Shown: positions 17,001-25,983 of the stretch, piece by piece
How positions within the stretch are numbered: the stretch's first letter is position 1
Layout: every line of letters starts with the position of its first letter
From: Sporosarcina quadrami
GTDB taxonomy: Bacteria > Bacillota > Bacilli > Bacillales_A > Planococcaceae
DNA length: 64,000 nucleotides
Assembly: GCF_014836615.1 (NCBI RefSeq)
Contig: NZ_JACSQN010000010.1
Span: 1 to 64,000 of the forward strand
Direction: 5' to 3'
Made by a program: the position numbers and the translations under genes
The notes under the pieces: model-generated
What the model was told of the DNA's origin: nothing
What the model saw: the letters and a program-made list of their open reading frames with translations, nothing else
Database searches by the model: none

Positions 17001-17756
17001 ATCTCCGCGGATCGTGCAGCAGAGCGGTTCACATTCGCAAGTATTACAGCACAACCAAGGGAAGTTATTCCGACACCTGTGTTCAGTGGTTCAAATAAGA
17101 TGGGCCGCAGATATTCACCATTTACAACGAATATCGAACGGCTAGTTCCGTTCCGAACATTGACTGGAAGGCAGCACTTCTACATCGATCACGAGCTTTT
17201 CCTAGATTTCGGTGAATCATTGCCAGTTTATAAGCCGACATTGCCGCCTATGGTACTTGGACCTAAAGACAAACCGGTTGTTGGTGGAGAGGATGCACTT
17301 GTACTGCGCTATTTGACGCCGCATGGCAAATGGAACATTCACTCAACGTACCAGGACAATCAACATATGTTGACATTGTTCCGCGGTGGTCCGACGGTAT
17401 GGATTTCAGATCTTGATGCAGCAGAACATGATATCGATGACAATGCATGGCTTGAAGTGTACAACCGTAATGGTGTCGTGACAGCGCGTGCAGTTGTCAG
17501 TCACAGAATGCCGCAAGGGACAATGTTCATGTATCACGCTCAGGATAAGCATATACAAGTACCGGGTTCTGAAATAACGGAACAGCGTGGAGGAAGTCAT
17601 AACGCACCGACACGTATTCATATGAAACCGACACAAATGGTTGGAGGATATGCTCAGTTAAGTTATGGATTCAACTATTATGGACCGATCGGAAACCAGC
17701 GGGACGAATATGTAGCGGTCCGCAAGATGAAGGAGGTCAACTGGCTTGAAAATTAA
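14079..17756 (+). CDS. narG: Respiratory nitrate reductase, alpha subunit
   Basis: 1225 residues; molybdenum bis-MGD subunit that reduces nitrate to nitrite on the inner face of the membrane. FS0 cluster ligands His49, Cys53, Cys57 and Cys92 (HGVNCTGSC ... RGCPRG) and the likely Mo ligand Asp222 (DWYADLPPSSPQ) fall at the same numbers as in Escherichia coli NarG. There is no Tat signal, as expected for NarG. AAGGAG precedes ATG 14079. First gene of narGHJI; narH starts within its last codons. Needs the cofactor made by the moa/moe/mob genes downstream. Confidence 0.98.
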   Translation: MSMNKFSMKYFKPVERYSGNWSVLEEKSRDWENMYRQRWSHDKVVRTTHGVNCTGSCSWKVFVKNGIITWENQQIDYPSCGPEMPEFEPRGCPRGASFSWYEYSPLRVKYPYIRGKLWRMWSQALLEHKDPIKAWTSIVEDPVKSNDYKKARGKGGHVRIHWRDAKILIAAQLIYTIQKFGPDRIAGFTPIPAMSMVSYASGARFLSLLGGEMLSFYDWYADLPPSSPQIWGEQTDVPESSDWFNAGYIIMWGSNVPLTRTPDAHFMTEVRYKGTKTVSVAPDYAESVVHADDWIAPHPGSDAALAQAMTHVILEEFYEQRKEPMFIDYAKQFTDMPFLLALEQHGDSLKAGRFLRASDLGQASEHAEWKPVIIDEATNEIIVPNGTMGQRWETEADWNLILENEDGTKVKPAMTVVDHGAEWMEIQFPFFDNKANGTFTRAIPAKKITLADGTEKLVTTVYDVMMSQYGVNRSNSKWDAKGYDDAESLYTPAWQEKITTVKPELVTQIAREFAQNSIDTGGRSMIIMGAGINHWFNSDTIYRAILNLVTLTASQGKNGGGWAHYVGQEKCRPIEGWSTIAFARDWQAPPRLQNGTSFFYFATDQWKYEEAGTGSLTSPLGNKTRYEHPADYNVLAARLGWLPSYPQFNMNSLKLTEQAAQAGHTTTQEIVDYTVDQLKTGKLNFAIEDPDAPENFPRSLFVWRSNLVSSSAKGQEYFMKHLFGASSGLLAQPNEDMKPEEIVWRDEVEGKLDLLVALDFRMTATPLYADIVLPAATWYEKVDLSSTDMHPFVHPFNPAVDPLWESKSDWNIFRTLAETFSEMAEKHLPGVYKDLVTTPLGHDSIQEIAQPYGEVVDWKKGEIEAIPGKTMPGMTIVERDFTKVYDKYITLGPLLATGKVGAHGVSFSVAEEYEMMKGINGVYFDQTIKDGLPKLYTAKNAAEAMLTLSSATNGRVSQRAFEAAEKDTGVELKDISADRAAERFTFASITAQPREVIPTPVFSGSNKMGRRYSPFTTNIERLVPFRTLTGRQHFYIDHELFLDFGESLPVYKPTLPPMVLGPKDKPVVGGEDALVLRYLTPHGKWNIHSTYQDNQHMLTLFRGGPTVWISDLDAAEHDIDDNAWLEVYNRNGVVTARAVVSHRMPQGTMFMYHAQDKHIQVPGSEITEQRGGSHNAPTRIHMKPTQMVGGYAQLSYGFNYYGPIGNQRDEYVAVRKMKEVNWLEN

Positions 17757-19353
17757 AGCGCAAGTTGCAATGGTCATGAATTTGGATAAATGTATCGGTT
17801 GTCACACATGTAGTGTGACATGTAAGACGACATGGACAAACCGTGAAGGTGCGGAATATATGTGGTTTAACAACGTGGAAACAAAACCTGGTATCGGGTA
17901 TCCGAAACGTTGGGAAGATCAGGAACTGTATAAAGGCGGTTGGCATTTACGTAACGGTAAACTTGAACTGAAATCAGGTTCAAAACTATCTAAGATTGCA
18001 TTAGGGAAAATTTTCTATAACCCAGATATGCCTGAAATGAAAGACTTCTACGAGCCTTGGACATATGACTATGAAAAATTGACGAATGCACCAGAAAGAG
18101 AGCATACACCTGTAGCCCGTGCCAAGTCAGTCATTTCAGGAGATTATATGGACTTGGAGTGGGGCCCGAACTGGGAGGATCAGTTAGCGGGAGCTCATAT
18201 TACAGGACCGAAAGACCCGAACATCGAGAAAATTGAGGATGAAATCAAATTTAATTTCGAACAAGCATTCATGATGTACTTGCCGAGACTTTGCGAACAT
18301 TGTTTGAACCCGAGCTGTGTCGCATCGTGTCCGGCAGGCGCAATTTATAAACGTGAAGAAGACGGTATCGTGCTCGTTGACCAAGAAGCTTGTCGCGGTT
18401 GGCGTTATTGCATGACTGGTTGTCCTTACAAGAAAGTGTATTTCAACTGGAAAACGAATAAAGCGGAAAAATGTACATTCTGTTTCCCGCGTGTTGAAGC
18501 TGGATTGCCAACAGTCTGTTCAGAAACATGTACAGGAAGAATCCGTTATTTAGGTGTTTTATTATATGATGCTGATCGTGTTCTTGAAGCGGCATCGACG
18601 CCAGACCCGAAAGATCTCTACAAAGCACAATGTGATTTGTTCTTGGATCCGTATGATCCTGAAGTTATAGAACAGGCTTTGAAAGATGGTATTTCAGAAG
18701 AATGGTTGGAAGCGGCGAAAAACTCGCCTGTTTATAAATTGGCAATCGAGTACAAATTAGCTTTCCCGTTACACCCTGAATATCGCACATTGCCGATGGT
18801 CTGGTATGTGCCACCACTAAGCCCGATCATGAACTATTTTGAAGGCAGAGACTCTATCAAGAACCCGGATATGATTTTCCCGGCAATTGAAGAGATGCGT
18901 ATTCCAATTCAATATTTGGCCAACATGCTTACAGCGGGTGATACGGAAACCGTGAAAGGTGGGCTACAGCGAATGGCGATGATGCGTTCTTATATGCGTG
19001 CAATTTCTTCCGGAAAGGAATTCGATGAAAGTAAGCTAGAGCGCGTCGGATTGACGGCGCATCAGACGAAACAGATGTACCGACTGCTTGCAATTGCAAA
19101 ATATGAAGATCGTTTTGTCATTCCAACTTCTCATAAAGAAGGAACGATGAACGTTTACCGTTCCCAAGGTTCTGCTGGATACAATGAGCAGATGGGAGGA
19201 AACTACGGTGATGCACCTGCAAAAGATCCATACAACTTCTCTATGTATGATTCAAACGGGGATTGTGATGGATGTGGCGTGACAGCCACTCCGGAAAAGA
19301 CTGGCAAGCAAATCTATGAAGAAAACTTCTATGGGGGGATCTGGCGTGATTAA
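17746..19353 (+). CDS. narH: Respiratory nitrate reductase, beta subunit
   Basis: 535 residues; electron-transfer subunit with four Fe-S clusters bridging NarI to NarG. Cysteine motifs: CIGCHTCSVTC near residue 16, CEHCLNPSCVASCP, CRGWRYCMTGCP (the Trp that replaces a Cys and marks the 3Fe-4S cluster) and CTFC. The start is TTG at 17746 with AAGGAGG 9 nt upstream, overlapping the end of narG by 11 bp. The C-terminal GDCDGCGVT segment is an extra cysteine-rich tail. Confidence 0.97.
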   Translation: MKIKAQVAMVMNLDKCIGCHTCSVTCKTTWTNREGAEYMWFNNVETKPGIGYPKRWEDQELYKGGWHLRNGKLELKSGSKLSKIALGKIFYNPDMPEMKDFYEPWTYDYEKLTNAPEREHTPVARAKSVISGDYMDLEWGPNWEDQLAGAHITGPKDPNIEKIEDEIKFNFEQAFMMYLPRLCEHCLNPSCVASCPAGAIYKREEDGIVLVDQEACRGWRYCMTGCPYKKVYFNWKTNKAEKCTFCFPRVEAGLPTVCSETCTGRIRYLGVLLYDADRVLEAASTPDPKDLYKAQCDLFLDPYDPEVIEQALKDGISEEWLEAAKNSPVYKLAIEYKLAFPLHPEYRTLPMVWYVPPLSPIMNYFEGRDSIKNPDMIFPAIEEMRIPIQYLANMLTAGDTETVKGGLQRMAMMRSYMRAISSGKEFDESKLERVGLTAHQTKQMYRLLAIAKYEDRFVIPTSHKEGTMNVYRSQGSAGYNEQMGGNYGDAPAKDPYNFSMYDSNGDCDGCGVTATPEKTGKQIYEENFYGGIWRD

Positions 19354-19915
19354 CTTGGATCAACTGTACGCTGAAAAAAGTGTCTTCGGATTTTTCGCGA
19401 ACCAGCTGTCCTATCCTGAGAAGGAAACGTTTCACCCTTTGGTATTGGAAGAGTCAATCGACTCTTCCGATCCAGCTTATAAGGATGTCAAACGCTATTG
19501 GGATCTGATGCATACATACAGCCTCGATGAAATACAGGAGCTGTATACGAATACGTTCGATTTCCAGAAAGATTCAACACTTTTCATGACATACGTAAAA
19601 TATGAAGAGTCGCGTGAACGCGGTCAAATGCTCGCGAAACTGAAAGTGCTTTATGAAATGTTCGGGCTTATTATGCCCGATAATGAGTTGTCTGATTATC
19701 TTCCTTTAATGTGTGAATTCATCTATGTTGCGGAATGGAAAGGGGATCCTAGGGCTCAACAGAGTTTGTCGATGTTGCTTGCGGTGCTGGAAGATGGATC
19801 CTACCATCTTATGAAGGCACTTGAGAAGTATGATAGCCCTTATTTCCATCTCATCAAAGGGATGAGGGAAGTATTCAAGTCTTGTATTCAACGGGAGGTT
19901 CCTGCAAATGACTAA
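19346..19915 (+). CDS. narJ: Nitrate reductase assembly chaperone
   Basis: 189 residues, all-helical TorD/NarJ family chaperone that holds NarG while its cofactors are inserted. A longer frame opens at 19316, but GTG 19346 lies 6-7 nt after the GGGGGGA site and overlaps the narH stop by 8 bp, matching the coupling seen elsewhere in the operon. The core contains FANQLSYPE and YHLMKALEKYDSPYFHLI. Confidence 0.93.
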   Translation: MINLDQLYAEKSVFGFFANQLSYPEKETFHPLVLEESIDSSDPAYKDVKRYWDLMHTYSLDEIQELYTNTFDFQKDSTLFMTYVKYEESRERGQMLAKLKVLYEMFGLIMPDNELSDYLPLMCEFIYVAEWKGDPRAQQSLSMLLAVLEDGSYHLMKALEKYDSPYFHLIKGMREVFKSCIQREVPAND

Positions 19916-20600
19916 CCAATTCCTATGGGTCATTTTTCCATACGTCTGCATGGCTGTATTCGTTGTTGGCCATATTTTCCGTTACCGACATGACCAATTT
20001 GGCTGGACTGCAAAATCCAGTGAATTTATTGAAAAGAAGCAATTAATGATCGGTAGTCTGTTATTCCATGTAGGGATCATCCCGGTTATTCTTGGCCATA
20101 TTTCAGGTCTTGGAATACCAAAGGAATGGACCCGCGCATTGGGTGTAAGTGATCATATGTATCATATGGGTGCAGTTTGGGGTGGAGGATTTTTCGGAGT
20201 TGTCACATTTGCAGGCATGCTCATTTTGACTTCTCGCCGTTTCACGAAAAGAAATGTTAGAAAATTGTCCTCTACATCCGACTTGATTGTTAACACGTTG
20301 TTATTGTTCATCGTTTTTATCGGCGTTTATGCTTCTCTTGTAACGAATAATGTGACACCAGGGTTTGACTATCGGGATTCCATTTCAGTGTGGTTCAGAT
20401 CTCTTCTCATTTTCAGGCCTGAAGCAGGTTATATGGCAGCAGTACCAATGACATTCAAGCTGCATATTTTGGCTGGTTTCCTCATTTTCGCAATGTGGCC
20501 ATTCACTCGCCTTGTGCATGTATGGAGCGTTCCATTGAATTATGCCGGCAGGAGCTATATTCTGTATAGAAGGTCACCTGTGAAAAAGCATAAACAATAA
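19908..20600 (+). CDS. narI: Respiratory nitrate reductase, gamma subunit (cytochrome b)
   Basis: 230 residues, five predicted membrane helices. It oxidises menaquinol and passes electrons through two b-type haems to NarH. Candidate haem ligands are His in VVGHIFRYRHD, FHVGIIPVILGH, KLHILAG and TRLVHVWS. Overlaps narJ by 8 bp. Confidence 0.96.
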   Translation: MTNQFLWVIFPYVCMAVFVVGHIFRYRHDQFGWTAKSSEFIEKKQLMIGSLLFHVGIIPVILGHISGLGIPKEWTRALGVSDHMYHMGAVWGGGFFGVVTFAGMLILTSRRFTKRNVRKLSSTSDLIVNTLLLFIVFIGVYASLVTNNVTPGFDYRDSISVWFRSLLIFRPEAGYMAAVPMTFKLHILAGFLIFAMWPFTRLVHVWSVPLNYAGRSYILYRRSPVKKHKQ

Positions 20601-20624
20601 CAGAACATGTAGGGAGAAATAGAT

Positions 20625-21101
20625 ATGATAGAGCGGATTACGTTTGATTTTCAGAACGAGATTGAACAGTTGAAAGAATTCTTTGGTTTCGATTACGTTG
20701 CGATTGCGCTTGTGCAATCACCCGAAAGACGATTTGAATTGAAGTGGACATTTGTCACGGGGAATCGCAGTGAAAGGTATCGTCGGATTAAACTCCAGTC
20801 CGGCAAAGGTGTCGCCGGTCTTGTATTTAAAACAGGAAAACCGATGTACGTGGGCGATGCGGAATCGGAACTAATGGGACCAGACCATTTCAATTATCCG
20901 ATCGTCATAGCAGAAGGATTGAAAAGTTTCGGAGCCATCCCACTGTATAAATATAACCGTGTGAAAGGTGTATTGTTAGTGGGTTACCGTAAAAAGTCAG
21001 GATTGACGCCGTTGCAGTTCGAAGAGTTCAAACAACAGATAGGACCCCGTTTCGGGCCATTCTACAATAAGGAGATGGTAACCGATGAATCGGATGAATG
21101 A
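20625..21101 (+). CDS. nreA: Nitrate-sensing GAF protein NreA
   Basis: 158 residues, one GAF domain (about 10-150). In staphylococci NreA binds nitrate and, when empty, holds back the NreB kinase, so it adds nitrate sensing to oxygen sensing. Features include the GKGVAGLVFKTGKPMYVGDA segment of GAF ligand pockets. Preceded by AGGGAGAA. Overlaps nreB by 17 bp. Confidence 0.9.
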   Translation: MIERITFDFQNEIEQLKEFFGFDYVAIALVQSPERRFELKWTFVTGNRSERYRRIKLQSGKGVAGLVFKTGKPMYVGDAESELMGPDHFNYPIVIAEGLKSFGAIPLYKYNRVKGVLLVGYRKKSGLTPLQFEEFKQQIGPRFGPFYNKEMVTDESDE

Positions 21102-22149
21102 TATGCAGCTTACCGAATTGCTTATGAAATTATATAGCAATTCGGGTGAAGCAATCTTCTTCTTCGACCGAGACGGAAAAGTCCTATCTATGAACAAGGC
21201 GGCTGAAGAGATTGTCAGTAAAGATGTCTACGAGCAAATGATGCAAGGAAGAACCGATGCGATTTGTCTGACGTGTAAAGGGTTTACTAGTTCAGAAGAA
21301 ATGCAGACATGCGTTTCGTGTTATATGTCGGACCCTGAAAAGAATGTTGGTTCATTTCAAGTGTATTTTGAAACTGCAGGTCGGGGCATCATCCCTTATT
21401 CAGGAAGCATACAAACAATCGACGCAGAAGTGGGCATAAGAGCGTTCATGCTTCGCGATTTGACTGTGCAATACAAGACACAGGAAGAGCTGAACGAGAA
21501 ACAGATGATGAAACAAGTCATCAAGGCACAGGAAAATGAACGGAAACGGATTTCACGTGAACTTCATGACGGTGTCGCTCAAGAGATGCTAAGTTCTTTA
21601 GTGGATTTGCGTGTACTTAAATATATGAATGTGGAAAAAGATGTACTGAAAAAGGTGGAACAAACGGAAGGCACATTGATGCGTCTGCTCGATGACATCC
21701 GCCATCTATCCGTGGAATTGCGGCCTGCAACTTTGGACGATCTTGGTCTGGAGGCGGCGTTCCGTACGCATTTCAAATGGTTGGAAAAAAACTACGGCTT
21801 TGTCGTCATCTTCCATCCTGAACTTCAATCGAAACGGTATGGTGGAGAGATTGAAACAGTGGTTTATCGGATTTGTCAGGAAGCTATATTCAATTCACTG
21901 AAATATGCAGGAGTTGATGAAGTAATCGTTCGTCTATTCGAAGAAGAGGGCACTCTTCGTTTGATCGTTGCGGATGAAGGAAAAGGTTTTGAATTGGATA
22001 CTACTCCTCAAGGCACAGGGCTCGGCGTTTACGGCATGAGAGAGCGTACGGAGCTAGTTGAAGGCCAGTTAACAATCCGTTCCGACATTGGAAAAGGGAC
22101 TGTTGTGCTGCTGGATGTGCCTGTCAGTGAAGGAGGAGAGTTGTTGTGA
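21085..22149 (+). CDS. nreB: Oxygen-sensing histidine kinase NreB
   Basis: 354 residues. The N-terminal PAS domain carries four cysteines (Cys61, Cys64, Cys76, Cys79 in CLTC ... CVSC), the pattern that binds an oxygen-labile [4Fe-4S] cluster in Staphylococcus NreB. A HisKA_3 dimerisation domain has phospho-acceptor His161 ([10 protein letters not shown]). An HATPase domain follows, with GKGFEL and [12 protein letters not shown]. It is soluble, with no membrane helices. It should phosphorylate NreC when oxygen is low and nitrate is present. Confidence 0.95.
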   Translation: MNRMNDMQLTELLMKLYSNSGEAIFFFDRDGKVLSMNKAAEEIVSKDVYEQMMQGRTDAICLTCKGFTSSEEMQTCVSCYMSDPEKNVGSFQVYFETAGRGIIPYSGSIQTIDAEVGIRAFMLRDLTVQYKTQEELNEKQMMKQVIKAQENERKRISRELHDGVAQEMLSSLVDLRVLKYMNVEKDVLKKVEQTEGTLMRLLDDIRHLSVELRPATLDDLGLEAAFRTHFKWLEKNYGFVVIFHPELQSKRYGGEIETVVYRICQEAIFNSLKYAGVDEVIVRLFEEEGTLRLIVADEGKGFELDTTPQGTGLGVYGMRERTELVEGQLTIRSDIGKGTVVLLDVPVSEGGELL

Positions 22150-22793
22150 AAATCATAATTGCAGATGATCATGCGGTCGTTCGAAGTGGTTTCATGCACA
22201 TCTTGAACTACCAAGCAGACATGGACGTCGTAGCCACTGCCGCGGACGGTCTAGAAGCGTATGAAATGGTTGCAAAACACCGTCCAGACATACTGCTGAT
22301 GGATTTGAGCATGCCGCCAGGCGAAAGCGGATTGATTGCAACAGGGAAGATAAAAGAAGATTTCCCTGAGACGAAAGTTGTCATTTTGACGATGTATGAT
22401 GACGAAGAATATTTGTTCCATGTGTTGAAAAATGGGGCATCAGGTTACGTACTGAAAAACTCTCCTGATGAAGAATTACTGACGGCCATTCGAACGATTT
22501 ATGATGGCGGTACATATATCCATCCTTCCATGGCAACATCACTTGTACGCCAGTTCGTCAAAAAAGACTTTGATGAGATGGAGACGGATCCTTATAAGAT
22601 ATTATCTCGACGCGAGATTGAAATTTTACCGCTTGTCGCTAAAGGATATGGCAATAAGGAAATTGCTGAAATGCTTTATATTTCGGTAAAGACTGTCGAA
22701 GCGCATAAGTCTAAAATAATGGAAAAGCTGAATTTGAAAAACAGGCCTGAGCTTGTCGAATATGCTTTACGCAAGAAATTTTTGAACTTTTGA
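22146..22793 (+). CDS. nreC: NarL-family response regulator NreC
   Basis: 215 residues. Receiver domain with acidic pair Asp7/Asp8 and phospho-acceptor Asp53 (LLMDLSMP); LuxR-type HTH at about 150-210 ([21 protein letters not shown]). Overlaps nreB by 4 bp. In staphylococci it activates narGHJI, nir and narK. A GC-rich palindrome upstream of narG is a plausible site. Confidence 0.95.
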   Translation: MKIIIADDHAVVRSGFMHILNYQADMDVVATAADGLEAYEMVAKHRPDILLMDLSMPPGESGLIATGKIKEDFPETKVVILTMYDDEEYLFHVLKNGASGYVLKNSPDEELLTAIRTIYDGGTYIHPSMATSLVRQFVKKDFDEMETDPYKILSRREIEILPLVAKGYGNKEIAEMLYISVKTVEAHKSKIMEKLNLKNRPELVEYALRKKFLNF

Positions 22794-22807
22794 CAGGAGG
22801 TGTCAAT

Positions 22808-23335
22808 TTGACGACTGCAAATACTTTCAAAAACGATTTACCTGCGTTACGGATTTTAGAAAATGAACATAACTATTTGTCTTATCTGATGGACGGATGG
22901 CACACGATTGTACTTGGATTTGAACGAGAGATTTATACGGAGGAAGAGGCGAGAGAAGCGATCAAGACATTACGTAAAATGATCGTGGATTTCATCGAAC
23001 CGTTTAAGAATCACACTGAGAAAGAAGAGGAAATTCTGTTTCCGATGTTGTCCAAATACATCGGTGATGAGCAAGGGCCAATAGTGGCACTCGAGGAAGA
23101 GCATGAAGAAATTGACGCATACATCGGCCATTTCCTGCATCATACGCTGGGCGATATGCGTGATTTATCATTACAGCAAATGACAGATGTAGTGAAGGAT
23201 GCGGGTGAAGCATTCGAAGTGATCACAATTCATTTCGTAAAAGAACAATCGATTGTATTCCCGATGGTGATTAATACATTACGCATCACCGAGCAAGACC
23301 AATTGGCTGAAGAACTCCATACATCCATCATTTGA
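22808..23335 (+). CDS. Hemerythrin-domain protein
   Basis: 175 residues of the hemerythrin HHE type: ENEHNYLSYLMDGWH, FKNHTEKEEEILFP, LEEEHEEID and HFVKEQSIVFP supply the His/Glu ligands of a di-iron site. TTG 22808 with AGGAGG 6-7 nt upstream is the likely start; that ribosome site overlaps the nreC stop. Its place between nreC and narK suggests a role in oxygen or nitric oxide handling during nitrate respiration. It is distinct from the RIC protein upstream, as it lacks the ScdA_N domain. Confidence 0.88.
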   Translation: MTTANTFKNDLPALRILENEHNYLSYLMDGWHTIVLGFEREIYTEEEAREAIKTLRKMIVDFIEPFKNHTEKEEEILFPMLSKYIGDEQGPIVALEEEHEEIDAYIGHFLHHTLGDMRDLSLQQMTDVVKDAGEAFEVITIHFVKEQSIVFPMVINTLRITEQDQLAEELHTSII

Positions 23336-23390
23336 TAAGTTGAAAGCAGCTTGAAATGCACTTACTACTTTCAGAAATGGGCTGATTTAA

Positions 23391-24902
23391 ATGATTAAAA
23401 AAGTACAATTGCCGTTACAGACGGCAAACCTTGTCGTCGGTTTCATGGTATGGGTTCTCATATCATCCTTGTTGCCATTCATCTCGGAAGATATCGCAAT
23501 CCCGCCGGAGAAACTGGCAATCGTCACTGCTGTCCCTGTCGTATTGGGCTCGATTTTACGGATTCCACTCGGCTATTATGCAAACGTATTTGGAGCACGT
23601 ATTATCTTCATGATCAGCTTCATCTTGCTACTGATTCCGGTGTTCTACATAAGTGAAACGTCTACGTTCACCGGATTGATCATCGGAGGAACGTTCCTCG
23701 GTATTGGTGGAGCGGTCTTCTCGGTCGGTGTTACATCGCTTCCGAAGTATTATCCGAAAGAAAAGCATGGCCTAGTCAATGGTATTTACGGGATGGGTAA
23801 TATCGGAACTGCAATATCGACATTTGCTGCACCTGTTATTGCCACTCAAATTGGCTGGTCCATGACTGTAAAACTCTACTTGGTCCTATTGCTTGTTTTT
23901 GCAGCGTTGAACTTCATCTTCGGTGATAAGCAGGAAGTGAAAAGCAAAACACCGATCGTTGAACAGATTAAAGGCGTCTACAAAAATGAAAAACTATGGT
24001 TCTTCTCATTGTTCTATTTCATCACATTCGGTTCGTTCGTGGCGTTCACCGTATTTCTACCAAACTTCCTCGTAACCTATTTCGAGTTAGAGAAAGTTGA
24101 TGCAGGAATGCGTACGGCTGGATTCATCGTTGTCGCTACATTGTTGCGCCCAGTCGGTGGATGGCTTGCGGATAAATTCCAACCATTATTCTTACTCATG
24201 GGTTGTTTTGCAGGGCTGACTGCAGCGGCAATCATCCTGGCGTTTTCTCCAGGGATCGGGCTGTATACAGTCGGCAGTATCCTCATCGCATCCATGGCGG
24301 GAATCGGGAACGGGGTCATCTTCAAACTTGTACCATTCTATTTCAATAAACAAGCGGGTATTGCAAACGGAATCGTATCCATGATGGGTGGTCTCGGAGG
24401 ATTCTTCCCGCCGCTATTATTAGCGACAATCCATTCTATGACTGGATCGTATTCAATCGGTTTCATGGCGTTTTCACAAGTTGCTCTTGTCAGTCTCGTA
24501 CTCGTCATCTGGCTGTATTATATGGATCGTCTGTCACTTGCAAAAGAAGTGTTCGATTCTACGGGTCAAGGTATTCTTGTTACTAATCCAGAGGGCACGA
24601 TTCTGTCTGTCAACCCTGCATTTACACAACTGACAGGGTATACTGAAGAAGAAGTGATTGGCAGCAATCCGAACGTCCTCAGTTCGGGCAGACAGACAAA
24701 ACAATTTTATACGACAATGTGGAGCATCATTGGTGATAAGGGCTCTTGGCAAGGTGAAGTATGGAACAAGCGCAAAGACGGTACAGAGTATTTAGAACTG
24801 CTGACCATCAATGCCGTGCAAAATCAAGCTGGAGATGTCGAACGTTACGTCGGGACTTTCAGTGATATTACACCACCAACCAAAGAGGGCAGCCGATCGT
24901 AA
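23391..24902 (+). CDS. narK: NarK-type nitrate/nitrite transporter fused to a PAS domain
   Basis: 503 residues. The first ~385 form a 12-helix major facilitator of the nitrate/nitrite porter family, with glycine-rich signatures (GTFLGIGGAVFSVG, GIANGIVSMMGGLGGF). Residues about 395-495 are a PAS/PAC domain (DSTGQGILVTNPEGTILSVN, then TGYTEEEVIGSNP and GTFSDIT). Ordinary NarK ends near 400 residues, so this is a fusion. The PAS domain could let the transporter respond to redox state or oxygen, or dock with NreB (inference). The frame is uninterrupted across the junction. Only a weak ribosome site precedes ATG 23391. Confidence 0.93.
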   Translation: MIKKVQLPLQTANLVVGFMVWVLISSLLPFISEDIAIPPEKLAIVTAVPVVLGSILRIPLGYYANVFGARIIFMISFILLLIPVFYISETSTFTGLIIGGTFLGIGGAVFSVGVTSLPKYYPKEKHGLVNGIYGMGNIGTAISTFAAPVIATQIGWSMTVKLYLVLLLVFAALNFIFGDKQEVKSKTPIVEQIKGVYKNEKLWFFSLFYFITFGSFVAFTVFLPNFLVTYFELEKVDAGMRTAGFIVVATLLRPVGGWLADKFQPLFLLMGCFAGLTAAAIILAFSPGIGLYTVGSILIASMAGIGNGVIFKLVPFYFNKQAGIANGIVSMMGGLGGFFPPLLLATIHSMTGSYSIGFMAFSQVALVSLVLVIWLYYMDRLSLAKEVFDSTGQGILVTNPEGTILSVNPAFTQLTGYTEEEVIGSNPNVLSSGRQTKQFYTTMWSIIGDKGSWQGEVWNKRKDGTEYLELLTINAVQNQAGDVERYVGTFSDITPPTKEGSRS

Positions 24903-24918
24903 TGATCGGAAGCCCTCG
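24884..24918 (+). other. Hairpin at the narK/moeB junction
   Basis: GAGGGC-AG-CCGATC pairs with GATCGG-AA-GCCCTC around a short loop, overlapping the narK stop. There is no T-run, so it is more likely an mRNA-stabilising or attenuating stem than a terminator. Confidence 0.55.
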
Positions 24919-24948
24919 CTTCATTGACAATAAGGAGTTGTAGCAGAA

Positions 24949-25968
24949 ATGGACAATAGATACTCCCGCCAGACGCTGTTCAAGCCAATCGGTGACGAAG
25001 GACAGGCGAGATTGAAAGATGCCCATATTGTTGTCGTCGGCTGCGGTGCATTAGGCTCTCCCATTTCCGAAACGCTCGTCCGGGCAGGCGTCGGGAAACT
25101 GACGATTGCCGACCGGGATTATGTCGAGATGTCCAATTTACAGCGGCAGCAATTGTTTACGGAGCAGGACGCGCTAGAAGGTACGCCGAAAGTTGTGGCG
25201 GCGGAGCGACGGTTGAAGGAAATTCGTTCTGACTGTGAGATTCATACAGTACTCGACCATATTGACGGACCATTATTGTTAGAAATGGCGGAAACTGCAG
25301 ATTTGATCATGGATGCGACGGATAACTTTGAGACGAGACTCCTCATCAATGACGTTGCCTGGAATAAGGATATTCCATGGATTTACGGAGCGTGTGTTGG
25401 CAGTTCCGGGACGGTATTTCCTTTCATCCCCGGACAAACGGCTTGCTTTCGTTGCCTGCTGCCAGTTCTTCCAGCGGTGAATGAAACATGCGATACTACG
25501 GGCATTATAGCGCCAGCCGTACAGATTGTAGCGGCGAGACAGACAGCAGAAGCGTTGAAATGGTTGACCGGTAACCATGAAGCGATGATGACTAAATTGC
25601 TCCATTTCGATGTATGGAATAATTTACAAGTGGAAGCGGGGATTTCGCGTCTGCAAAAAGATGCATGTGCAACGTGCGGAGAAACACCTACATATCCTTC
25701 CATCGACCGATCAGAAGGGACGGACTATGCCGTATTATGCGGAAGGGACACTGTCCAAATCATTCCTGATAGCACTCGTCCGCTTACACTTGCAGATGGT
25801 AAGCATCTCGCGGAACGGCTAGGATCGGATTATAAAATGACCCCTTTCTTTGTGGAATTCCATGCCAGCGGTTATCGCTGTGTGCTCTTCCAAAACGGAC
25901 GTCTACTTATTCACGGATTACGAGATAGGAATGAAGGACGGAAGCTATATCATCACTTTTTTGGATAA
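24949..25968 (+). CDS. moeB: Molybdopterin-synthase adenylyltransferase
   Basis: 339 residues, ThiF/MoeB family; adenylates the C-terminal Gly of MoaD so that sulfur can be loaded. ATP-binding loop VVGCGALGSP, catalytic R in NLQRQQLF, and zinc cysteines CFRC ... CATC. The C-terminal ~85 residues form a short extra domain, not a recognisable rhodanese. AAGGAG precedes the ATG. Its partner MoaD is encoded 3.3 kb downstream. Confidence 0.93.
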   Translation: MDNRYSRQTLFKPIGDEGQARLKDAHIVVVGCGALGSPISETLVRAGVGKLTIADRDYVEMSNLQRQQLFTEQDALEGTPKVVAAERRLKEIRSDCEIHTVLDHIDGPLLLEMAETADLIMDATDNFETRLLINDVAWNKDIPWIYGACVGSSGTVFPFIPGQTACFRCLLPVLPAVNETCDTTGIIAPAVQIVAARQTAEALKWLTGNHEAMMTKLLHFDVWNNLQVEAGISRLQKDACATCGETPTYPSIDRSEGTDYAVLCGRDTVQIIPDSTRPLTLADGKHLAERLGSDYKMTPFFVEFHASGYRCVLFQNGRLLIHGLRDRNEGRKLYHHFFG

Positions 25969-25983
25969 AGGGGGATGTATGAC

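Noticed and set aside
24884-24918. Terminator between narK and moeB
   Set aside because: Strong stem but no T-run. Kept only as a hairpin.
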